Source: Isoetes taiwanensis (Eukaryota > Streptophyta > Lycopodiopsida > Isoetales > Isoetaceae). Taken from it: DNA of 64,000 bases. Of the stretch, positions 38,245-52,703 are shown piece by piece (within the stretch, counting starts at the first letter, position 1; each line of letters begins with the position of its first letter). A program made the translations under genes and the position numbers. The notes under the pieces were generated by a model. That model was not told the DNA's origin. It did not search any database and was given only the letters and a program-made list of their open reading frames with translations. The DNA is taken from positions 620,001 through 684,000 of the forward strand of contig JAJEKV010000107.1 in NCBI GenBank assembly GCA_021234155.1. The letters are read 5' to 3'.

Positions 38245-38657
38245 AAAAAGTCATATCTATTTCCATTTCTAATCTGATATAACCGCAGATGAATCGATGT
38301 ATGGAGCTTATCAATGAAGCTTGAGGACTTGGAGATGGTGATCGATTCACACAAGAAGCTGTGCATAATAGCCTTTCGCAATTAAAAATTGCAATGCAGT
38401 TGAAGGTTTTAGATTACAGATAAGGCTTGACTTGGGTTTGAGATAAATCAACTCACACTAAAATCATCATATCCAACCTTGGAACTTCCTTGGGAATTGT
38501 TAGGGAAACATTAAGAAACGTTAAGGCAAGTCTTACTGATTTCACTCACCCCAGGTTGGGAAATTTGAAAGGTTGGGAAATTTGATTGGGAAGAACGAGG
38601 GAAAATGTCTCACTTTCCAACAAACCCTATCCCAAACACAGTCCTAATTATTACTAA

Positions 38658-38784
38658 ACCACCAGGGAGCCAAAATTCCTGGACCACCAGGGAGCCAAAA
38701 TTCCTGGATTTTGCCGGGGTTGTAGGTTTCTGGCGGCGCCGCTCCTGGATTTTGCCGGGGTTGTAGGTTTCTGGCGGCGCCGCT
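38658..38784. repeat. Two adjacent tandem duplications (25 bp and 41 bp)
   Basis: A 25-bp unit starting ACCACCAGGGAGCC occurs twice (38658-38707). A GC-rich 41-bp unit starting CCTGGATTTTGCCGG occurs twice (38703-38784). The 25-bp unit also occurs inverted near 39546. Confidence 0.8.
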
Positions 38785-38895
38785 TACAGCACCGCCATAA
38801 GTAGATTAAAATTTTGTGTCAAAATTGAATGCCTCAAATTAAACAACAGATTAAACCACGGCAGCTTGTCACACAAAGAAACTTCTCGCTAAGTC

Positions 38896-39120
38896 GGCGA
38901 TGAGCTATATACTCCTTGCTAGAACCAGATTTGTAAAGCCGCTCGTCAAAATTTCGTCTTCAAGGAGCTTGAAAGATGCAAGATCTAATCCAACACTATC
39001 TTGTAGTTCTTCTGTGGCATCTGTTACCCTGATTGGTACATAAAAGCCAACACCGACACCATTTTTCAGTGTTATGCCCTTAGCTCGTCCACTGTGAAAC
39101 CGATTCCTCATTCCCTGCAC
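38896..39120 (-). other. Unrecognised exon-like frame
   Basis: After a plausible acceptor (TTTGAGTGCAG) the minus strand reads GMRNRFHSGRAKGITLKNGV and TDATEELQDSVGLDLASFKL to a stop. Protein-like but not recognised. Confidence 0.3.
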
Positions 39121-39545
39121 TCAAATGTAAGGAATCACCTTTAGCCCTAATTTCAGAGTCTTTCAATGCCACATCATTTGCAGAGGAATATAACCCCCGA
39201 GTCCAGACTCAAGAAACTCCAGACTCAAGGTAATACTTCACGATCTCCTACAAGAAACATAAATATTTGTTAGTAACAACCAAATAGCAAAGCAATAACA
39301 TGAAGCAGGCGATTCCTAGTCGAAAACTTGCCTGTAAGAAACAAAAATAGATCTGATCTTCAAAAAGAGCTCGGCACCGGGAAAAAAGTCGACCTAAGGG
39401 AAGCGCCAGATGCAAGCAGCTCCAAAAACTGGTCAGATCGTCAAGCGCCTCGACGGATCGATGTAGCGCCATCGCCGAAGCTCTGGAGCTCCGCCATCGC
39501 CGAGCGGTTAAAAAAAAAAGGTCCCAGAAAAAAAAAATTAACATT

Positions 39546-39579
39546 CCACCAGGTGGCCGGAATTTTGGCCCCCTGGTGG
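39546..39579. repeat. 13-bp-arm inverted repeat, inverted copy of the 38658 repeat
   Basis: CCACCAGGTGGCC and GGCCCCCTGGTGG pair at 12 of 13 positions around GGAATTTT. The reverse complement matches 20 of 21 bases of the unit at 38659 (CCACCAGGGRGCCAAAATTC), so the two bracket about 0.9 kb. Confidence 0.6.
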
Positions 39580-39719
39580 GTTTATGTGAGGGAGCCACCT
39601 GGCTTTCGGCCGCCGCTGCCGGTTTCCTGCCGGAAACCCCTCGTACCAGGCGGTTCCCTAGCACATGATTGTTCCCTAATTGTGCTCGTATTGTTCCCAA
39701 CTTGTTCCATAACCTAAGG

Positions 39720-42231
39720 GGCCTTGAAATTTCCTAAGATTTCAGCATCTTTTGATTTAAGGTTTTTAAGGGCCTCGGTGTGGCCACCAAGGTTTTTCTT
39801 AGAGACCAAGATTGGGCCCCTCGCTTCACGATGGACACCATAGCCGTGAAAAAGTTGTGTTAACCGTTGTTCAAGGCGGGGCTGTGTAAGCTCTCGTAAC
39901 CTAAGCTATGTAAGCTCTGTAACCGTTGAAAGCTTTGTAAGCTCTATAGGCCGACATTTTATGTCCTATCGCATGGTCGAAAGCCTTGTTCCAGAAGCCC
40001 TACAAGCTCTGTTCCGACAAAGCATTCTTCCATTTTCTTCAATGGCAAGGTATGTTTCATCTCCTGGCCGATCTTCCATCTGCCATGGTATACTTCATCT
40101 ACCATGGCCGATCTTCCACTCGGTCGAGAATAGATTAGAAACAACAAAATAGATTAGATCAGCATAGCATTACGGTTCAAGATCAGGAAATTTCGGGCCC
40201 TTAGGCTCACGGAGGCAAACTTGCCTCGAGGGCGATTCTCCCAAAAACTCTCTACTCCTGCAAGTTTCCCCTTCCTTAATTGTGCTCTGATTGTTCTCTA
40301 CCTCTTCCTCGACTGTTCCCTGATTGTTCCCTACTTGTTCCTTAACTATTCCTAATTGTTCCCTAATTGTTCCTCAATGATTTGAAAGAACAAATCGTGA
40401 TTGTTGCTTGCTTGATCTAACCATTGAAAAAATATCAAACATTCTAAACAAAATGTGCAGAATTTAGTTGTATTCAAGATGTTAAACCATGAACATATAG
40501 TCTTGTAAATGAACCGAGAGATGTAAATGAATGTATAGTCTTCAGATTCGATAACTAACCAACCACAAGTCACCTCATCCGAGCATGGTTACATATAGTG
40601 TTGTAAACGAACTAGATATGTAAATGAATCTACAATTTTTCCAAATCCTCAAACACGAACGACCTCAAATCACCTCATTTGAACAACCTGAGCAACTATT
40701 GGACCTTTAAACTTCGCTTTGGCCTTTTTTGTCGTCTTCTTCACTCCGCTAGAGATTGGTAATTTCTTTCTTTGTACTTGCTTACGAGAGAATGTTGTTA
40801 AATTAGAAATAGAATGAGCTATATATCGTATTTTTTCTTTTATGAGCTATATATCGTACTTACCTTTCTTCTATTATTGTTGGTTCATTTTCATGTTCAC
40901 AATTATTTATTTGCTGACCAAAACAATTACAGACATCTCTAAGTATATCTAGAAGATGTAATTGGAGACCACAAGAGTAGACATGTTTCCAGCAAGTTGA
41001 CAAAGCAAGAAAATGAAGCAAATCTAAGTAAAAGCAAGATATATAGGATGAAGGAAGGACATGGATATACTTTTTTTAACCTTAAGTGGTCGTTGTAAAT
41101 CTGTTTTGCTCTCTAACCAAGCTAATGATAAAGGAGAATCCTATATGGAAACATCAAGCAATTCTAATCACAGGTTTATTCCTCAGAAGTATAAAATGAT
41201 TTATTTAACTGGACATCAAGATGGACAGAGAGACTGTTCTAACAAGCAGAGAAGACTGAATCCCTGGGACGAAAACTTGATAGGAGAGCTTCTTAAGAAA
41301 TTCAAGCCACCTCTGTCCAGTCACAAGGCAATTTACATCTCAGCTCTTAAAAACAATGCACGCAACAAAACTCTCTAACTGGGTGTTATGCACTCTAGGA
41401 TCAATTATGCACAAGCTAAAATGTCACCTCTAGGCAAATTATGATACGATCTAAATAATACTGTATTAGTGACTCCTAATGCTTCAGTCAATTGACCTTT
41501 ATGTGAACCCAGGCGTAAGCTGTACCAGGTATTCATTCTATTGGGAGCGGCAAAAAATCTTATATCTGCCAAAAAGAAGAAAGTGAGATGCCTGGAGAGA
41601 AGCTCAAAAAGAAAGAAATATCTGGAGACAGGATATTCTTGGTGCTCTAGAAGAACTTATTTGAAAACATTATCAAATTGAAGATAGATACGCGGCTCGA
41701 CAAGGAGCCACTTTGTGTTGTTTGGCATAATTATGGAATAAGCTGATCTTACTATAGATGTGAGGCAATTATGGAACAAGTTGCCAACTATAACCTGCCT
41801 TTGTAGACGAAAAACATACATGTGCCATTCAGCACTCAACATGTGACTCATTATCATTAATGGTCATTAAGTTAAAATTATTAGCAAACAAATGGTGCAG
41901 GAAAAAAAGGAGCATTACACCATAGAGTCTACGAACTCTGCAATGCAGATGCAGGATATTCAAAGGAGTTTACAAATGGGAAATAAATCCAATCAACTGA
42001 TGCAACACTTCCATCAATTTCAATACATGGACAAATAAGTACAGAGTATTAGCTGGATTAGCTAGATGCGGCATAGCCTATCTAGTCTGTTAATCAATTC
42101 TCTTGCCCTGAGCTTCTCTTGTGGAAAGATACCATAGACCAATCTATCATGGCGTGCCTAGTCATGCTATTTTCTTTCTAGACCATATGATGCGTGCATT
42201 TTCCCATCTAAAATAGTTTGCAGACACTTAC
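39720..42231. other. No recognisable gene; short repeats
   Basis: About 2.5 kb with no recognisable coding sequence. It contains a run of TGTTCC-type micro-repeats at about 40280-40375 (also at 39661-39710) and a diverged tandem duplication of about 98 bp at about 40493-40690. A 105-codon plus-strand open frame at 41061-41378 is not recognisable. Confidence 0.45.
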
Positions 42232-42399
42232 CTTTCATCATAAATATTGTTGGACGCATTTTCATATTCAGTAACAAACGTTCTAAGGTTGTACTTCTTA
42301 GTCAGCTTCCAGATTGAATTCTGATCCTTCCCACCAACACCTTCGACCCAATTGGCACCAAGTGCTATCACTTCTTCACTAAAATTATGATTCCTCGTG
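42232..42399 (-). pseudogene. Polyamine oxidase exon fragment
   Basis: A 168-bp minus-strand exon with an acceptor (ATGGCAG|C) and donor (GAAAG|GTAAGT) encodes NFSEEVIALGANWVEGVGGK, IWKLTKKYNLRTFVTEYENA and SNNIYDE. This matches the FAD-binding N-terminal part of plant polyamine oxidases (GANWVEGVGG...NPIW...YGLRTF...NIYD), which oxidise spermine and spermidine. The exon itself is open and well preserved. I see no neighbouring exons, and an unrelated kinase piece lies 150 bp upstream, so it is a stranded fragment. Confidence 0.8.
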
Positions 42400-42542
42400 C
42401 TGCCATCAATACAATCAATACAATCAGTGGCCTCAATCTAGAAAATGGAAATCTATAGTCCCATTCATACACATTAACATAAAATTAAAGCTAGTACAAC
42501 GTCCCACAAAGCCTGAGGAAACAAGATAAACAATATCAGTCA

Positions 42543-42743
42543 TCAGGTAATCAATTTTAATATCTCTTTGTGGTCACAATGACATTTCCCAAGGAATGAA
42601 TAAATTCTTGCAATAGAAAGACTAGGGCCTCTAAATAGCACCTTCTCAAGACTTCCATTTTCCATATAGTCACAAACTAGAAGGTGAGCTTCGGAGTCAA
42701 AACAATACCCCTTGATTAGTGCTGGATAGAGAACAAGGCTCAT
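42543..42743 (-). pseudogene. Receptor-like kinase fragment
   Basis: The minus strand reads LIKGYCFDSEAHLLVCDYME then NGSLEKVLFRG, matching the hinge region of plant receptor-like kinases (LLGFC.....LLVYEYM.NGSL...LF). Similarity stops after LFRGPSLS, and the catalytic loop, DFG and glycine-rich loop are absent. Only about 40 residues remain. Confidence 0.7.
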
Positions 42744-42780
42744 CTTTGGCCCATGTGGTGTCTAAAGCTTAAGCCAAATC

Positions 42781-42906
42781 AGTTGAGGTGACCTTGCACA
42801 AATTCTAATAGAATGATACTGATACCATCCTATACTGCAGGTTAGTTGAGGTGACCTTGCACAAATTCTAATAGAATGATACTGATACCATCCTATACTG
42901 CAGGTT
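42781..42906. repeat. 63-bp exact tandem duplication
   Basis: The unit starting AGTTGAGGTGACCTTGCACA occurs twice in a row with no mismatch seen, so the duplication is recent. Confidence 0.85.
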
Positions 42907-43052
42907 AACACGTTTCAAATGTATACATTTCATGTAGTCTCTTCCTTTACATGTGCTATAGGCAGTATTTCTATGCCATCTGTATTTCTATGCAATTTCT
43001 ATGCAATTTGGACAGGTACTCTATCAAGCCAGAACTAGCCAAATGCACTTTT

Positions 43053-43240
43053 AGGATCTGTTACGCACAAGCTAAAATGTCACTTCTAGGCAAACTAGCA
43101 CAAGTTAATTTGCCTTACTATGACTTGTTATGCAAGCCTATGCAACAGTGCCAACATGTGTAACATATTGTATAATTTGCCTTACTATGACTCGTTACGC
43201 AAGCCTAGGCAACAGTGCCAACATGTGTAACATATTGTGA
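43053..43240. repeat. 67-bp tandem duplication and a dispersed repeat
   Basis: Two near-identical 67-bp units (43107-43173 and 43174-43240) begin AATTTGCCTTACTATGAC. Just before them, 43053-43096 resembles 41397-41440 (GCACAAGCTAAAATGTCAC followed by TCTAGGCAAA), a dispersed direct repeat 1.65 kb apart. Confidence 0.75.
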
Positions 43241-44825
43241 GATATTAATCTATGTCAACGCCACGTGGTGCCCAAGGTCACTATCCTGCTATTGCTATGT
43301 ATGGTCAGGTGAGCTATCTCCACGACCCAATTCTAAGTTATAGTACCTGCATGCATATCCACGGTGAAGCTAAATCCACTAAATTAGGTCAATTGCCAAG
43401 GAATGTTATGCAACAAACCTAAATTTCTCTTCCAGGGGCAAGAGGCCTATTTGTATAAGTCAATGTGCAAAATCCAGGTTCTGCCATGCACGACACCTAA
43501 AGTCCCATCCATTTTCAACAATCCTAGACCGTACTATTATGGCATCAGGACAAGGTGCTAAACCTTATGTACCTAAAAAAACCCAACTCTTCACAAGCAT
43601 AAAACGAGTCAAAACGAGCTTTGTCTTTGTTTGGAGAACAAAGCTCATTTTTGGCAGACGTTAGTAGGTAAAGATGACCTTTCGTTCTAACTTAAGAGCT
43701 ACTATTGATGATGACCTTGGCTAATTACATGAAAGAAAGCCCTAAAACAGTCCTAAAACTACCACATGGGTCTGAAACTCATAATATATTCTCATGGAGA
43801 TTTGGTCGTGCCATTAATCAACAAATCTAGACAACAATAATAACATATAATTAAGTCCTAGAACAAATTTATCGCGACAACATTTCTCTTATTGACTGAC
43901 TTACAGTTTGAAAATTTGTGTGAAGTTGGCACATTATGTATATATCCCCTTCAATTAATTGCAAGTGGCCTATGTGAACATTTGTTTCATTCAAAGTTTG
44001 TTGGGTTGGGTTCTAGCGTTTGACTCACACGATGCCAGAATGATGCAAAGGATTTACGAGATTCAAAATGTACTTTTGACATTTTAGATGAATACATGCA
44101 ATTCTATGGGGTGGATTGAATATGTCTATAGAAATTTTTTTTTGAATAGATTATGTATCTCCTTCACTTGCTAACAGGCTTGTGTCATGTATTAGTTTGA
44201 GAAAGTGTGAGATTTGAGGAGTAAGAGCTCTGGATTTGCCATTACTAGTACTCTTTGTCATCAGGTTTTACGACAAGTTTTTCCTTGAAATATTTGTGGT
44301 ATCTTTCATCCTAAAATGCCAAAGAAAACAATGAGATCTAGTGCATAATGGCGAGAGAATTTTGGGTAGTGAAGTTCAGATAATAAGTTTCTTAGAGCAT
44401 TAGGTATAACAGGAATCCAGTCCTTGTTCTTCAAGGAAGATCTCATGTATATACACCAAGAAGAAGGTAAGCTTCCAGCGATTTACAGTCTGTTTGTTGA
44501 ATGTAAGTTGTTGCATTCTAGGAATTATAGCCTTGAATTTTTTTAGAATATATTTGGTGGATGGCTATTTCCTTGTTTCCATCGGGCAGATCAGCACAAA
44601 GGCTTCTAAGCATATTTGCAGGCGCATTGATGTTTATTTGGACACTAAAGAAAGATTGTGCTTTTGTGCAGGAGAGTTACTGGAAATTGTAGAATAGTTA
44701 AACCAATACTGCCATGCATAAGGCATTCTAATTTATTTTGATATGGGATGGTAAGTTTGAGCATGTTGTGGTGTGTACTATCGAGTTATCAATGCATTAA
44801 TTTGAGGATTGCCCTTTCTTGCTAG
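43241..44825. other. No recognisable gene
   Basis: About 1.6 kb of AT-rich DNA. An open stretch at 44494-44697 on the plus strand is not recognisable. It precedes the flavin monooxygenase exon and may hold its decayed upstream part. Confidence 0.4.
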
Positions 44826-45004
44826 AAGAAGGTGAAGACATGGATTCTAGGCAGTTTCCTGGATACAAAGAAGCCATGTTTTATCTTCAGGATTTTGCAC
44901 GGGATTTTGAATTGTTGAACCTCATACGATTTGGATCTAAAGTAGATTATGTTGGGCAAGCAAGTTGTTGTAACAGTTTGGCAGACTCTTTCAATGATCA
45001 ATGA
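44826..45004 (+). pseudogene. Flavin-containing monooxygenase exon fragment
   Basis: After an acceptor (CCCTTTCTTGCTAG) the plus strand reads DMDSRQFPGYKEAMFYLQDF, ARDFELLNLIRFGSKVDYVG. Plant flavin-containing monooxygenases carry this wording (DSRRFPGH.EVL.YLQDFA..FGL...IRF...V..V) between the FAD and NADPH sites. Similarity is lost after VGQA, and no Rossmann GxGxxG motif is nearby. An isolated exon. Confidence 0.7.
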
Positions 45005-45741
45005 TATGCTGGAGAAAGGTATCAATGATATGTGGATTGTTAAATATGCTAACAACAACAAGAAATCAATTGAGAAAATTTTGACGTAGTTGTTATATGC
45101 AATGATACGCCCAAGCCTATTATCCAATAACAGCCATGAACTTTAGCATGAAAGGGGAATGATGAATTAGATCATGCTAAAGAAGGAGATGATGAGTACA
45201 TGTCAAGAAGAAACCTTGCATAAAAAAAAAAAGCTAAGGTTAATGGTTAAGGTTAATGGTGTGTTTATTTTAGGGATAACCATTGACAATATTATTTGAA
45301 TGAAATATTTATGGACGAGGAAGTATCGAAACAAGGTTTATTTTGGAGCCAAGTTCGAGTTTGAATATGGCAGCAAACTTCGGTGAGCGATGAAGCGGCC
45401 GAGCTTAACCGAAGCGGCCGAAAGCTTAAGCGCTAAACGGCGAATCCATACCGAGCAAAGTTGGATTTGGCCATATAAAATGTGAAGAAGAAGTTTGAGA
45501 TGTATCTTTGTGATCGGCAAAGCTCATTTGTAAATGAGGCTTGGGCTCTCGAAGGTTTGAATATCATAATCTATATGTTAATGGTTCATACCATTCAATT
45601 CACTTGCATACAATAATCATATTATTATATGATTATTTAGTTCTTTGAATGATTACTCTTGAAGTCTCCATTATAGTCTAGTTAGTCTATGATTGTTGAA
45701 TGTAAGATCTTGTGACATTAGAAATCATTATCATTCTTCAA
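45005..45741. other. No recognisable gene
   Basis: AT-rich DNA. The segment GAAGCGGCCGA occurs twice near 45390-45425 around a small palindromic CGGCCG. No protein-like frame was recognised. Confidence 0.45.
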
Positions 45742-47720
45742 TTATGGCATATTGACTAGCTTTATTGTAGTCGAAAAAAGAATATGGGTTGACATTTCCT
45801 CTTTACGCTCCTCTTGTGATGACATGTTTATTTTGAGATGAAAAATCAATGGTAAGTGGTGGGATTCTGGGCAATCTTGCACATTAAAATCTACTATTCT
45901 TCCTGTCCTATGCTCTGATGCAAGAAGATAACCTACAATAATCACGCCACTTTGGATCCCCCTGTTTTGAGCCCCTCTAGATGTGACTCCTCGATAATGG
46001 ATATTTAGATACACCATTATATATCACAAAACCTAGTCCGTCATATAACTTTAATAAATGAAGCGCCTTGCGTGAGTAACATATTCATAGTCATCCTCTG
46101 TTTTTCTTGTCCAACCTGCCATCTGCATCTCATCATTGTTTAAAGTGTCTAACTAAATGGGATCCTTGGATTCACAAAAAATACTTACTTGCCGAGGACC
46201 AACCCTTCCATTAAAACCTCCTGCCAATACAACTTCCCCCAAAGCCATTAGCTCTTGTGTTTGTTGCCCCAGGTAATGAAAAGGATCTTCTACGTCCAGG
46301 CCTCCTTGGTTATATACTGGGGAACTATGAGGTGGAAAATAACATCCCCCAATGAATATTCTACAATCTGTACCTATAATTTCAATCCAAACTGTTTGTT
46401 GCGATTTACATTTGTCTACAACTTTAATACAATGCTCAAATTCCTTCCGAACATATCATGCAATTCCCCCGAAGCCTTTATGCCTCCATCCTTCTACTTC
46501 TCAAGTTTTGCAAACGACTATAAGCTCTGGGATCTCCGGTATACAACTTTCCTTGTGCTCATGTATTTCCAAAAAAAAAAACATCCCAATTCTTGACTTC
46601 TGCTACAATTGCACCAACCTTTAATGCATCCAACCCATTTATATTCCAAGAATGGGCCTTGATGGTCTGGCTTCCCTATTCATTTGCCTCCACAACTACT
46701 CGATTGCCTCTCCAAAATGCCTTCTTCCCTTCCTGCCTTGCATCTTTCATTTTTTGTACCTCTTCCTTCCTCTATTGAAACTGCATTTTAGTTGTCTTCA
46801 TTGATCCAGATATGTTTACCTTTCAAAAGTCCCCTTCTCCTCATAATCCACATCTTCCTTAAATTTAATTCCTTCCTCTTTACTTAGTGCTTTAACCACA
46901 ATATTTCTGGTCCCATTATCTCTTTTTCCAACACAATCATCCTGGGCTATTTTTTGGTCTATTTGTAAGTTCGAAAGCAAAAGAATTGTCTCCTTTGTTT
47001 CAAGAGTGTTCTCTCGGCTTCTTCTTCTAATGGGCCTATAATTCTCATATTAAGGGTTGTGTTGCCTTTCTTGCTGATCCATCAAGTTATCCATACGGTC
47101 ATTGAGTTGTTTCAAAGTGCTTTCAAGAATTCCATTGTCTAATATCGGGACTGTCGTTTCTGTATTCAAACTTCCTATCTCTGCTCTAATCTCTCGGTTC
47201 TCGGCTTGAAGAGTAGATAAAGATGTATTGATGAGAATGAAGTGTATCAGCCATACCTTGTAAAAAGATTAACGGTTTGCGACCTCTCTTGCTCTTCAAT
47301 GCTCCAATTGTTCCATCATCTTGATCATCACCTTCACGGATTCTACCATTTCATGCATCATCATCTGTCTAGTTGTTGCCATTTCATTCACAAGGGTTAG
47401 TAAAATTGGAACCAATTCATGTCCTTGTGTCCCAATCGATTATGAAGCATACCTATTTCTTCTTCATAACCTAAATTGATTGGAGACGAATCTCCCTGGT
47501 TTGATTCCAGCCCCAAATCGGCCTGTGCTAAATCGAAACTGTATTTTTTGTCAGATCCTGGATAATATTTTGGTCCTGTGCTAAATCCAAATCAGCATTT
47601 TGCCCCTTTTTGCTACTTCTAGAATTTGTCGGCGAGGAGAGTGTCGAAAGACACAGCAGGCGTGCCTTCCTTAGCACGATTTTTTTCAAGGATTTTTTTA
47701 TTTGCCCTAGTTGCTTTATG
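45742..47720 (-). mobile_element. LINE copy 11 (ORF1 and endonuclease only)
   Basis: Starts inside ORF1 near its N-terminus (HKATRANKKILEKNRAKEGT, TPAVSFDTLLADKF), runs through ORF1 to a conserved segment just before ORF2 (KKAFWRGNRVVVEANE) and into the endonuclease: SWNINGLDALKVGAIVAEVK, GWRHKGFGGIA, then TGA for the expected Cys, YVRKEFEHCIKV, CYFPPHSSPVYNQGGLD and GGFNGRV (GDFN changed to GGFN). The C-terminal endonuclease reads CPESHHLPLIFHL. It stops there with no RT or tail. Its 5' end directly follows the microsatellite tail of copy 5. It reaches furthest into ORF1 among the array copies. Confidence 0.75.
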
Positions 47721-47797
47721 TGAATGCACCATCGCCATCGCCATCGCCATCGCCAGAGAGAGAGAGAGTCGCCATCGCCTGTGTGTGTGTGTGTGAG
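47721..47797 (-). repeat. Mixed microsatellite tail of LINE copy 5
   Basis: On the plus strand: (CGCCAT)n, then (GA)n at 47755-47768, CGCCATCGCC again, then (TG)n up to 47797. It joins copy 5 to copy 11 where other junctions have pure GA/CT. Confidence 0.85.
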
Positions 47798-52606
<4,809 letters not shown>

Positions 52607-52646
<40 letters not shown>

Positions 52647-52703
52647 AGGGAGGGAGGGAGGGAGGGAGGGAGGGAGGGAGGGAGGGAGGGAGGGAGGGAG
52701 GGA
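52607..52703 (-). repeat. (GA)n plus (GGGA)n tract joining LINE copies 6 and 7
   Basis: 34 bp of GA followed by about 62 bp of GGGA on the plus strand. On the LINE sense strand copy 7 ends, (CCCT)n then (CT)n follow, and copy 6 begins. Confidence 0.95.

Noticed and set aside
38000-46000. Second Helitron carrying the oxidase, kinase and monooxygenase exons
   Set aside because: No convincing TC start or hairpin-CTRR end was found on either strand, so the idea is kept only as an open question.
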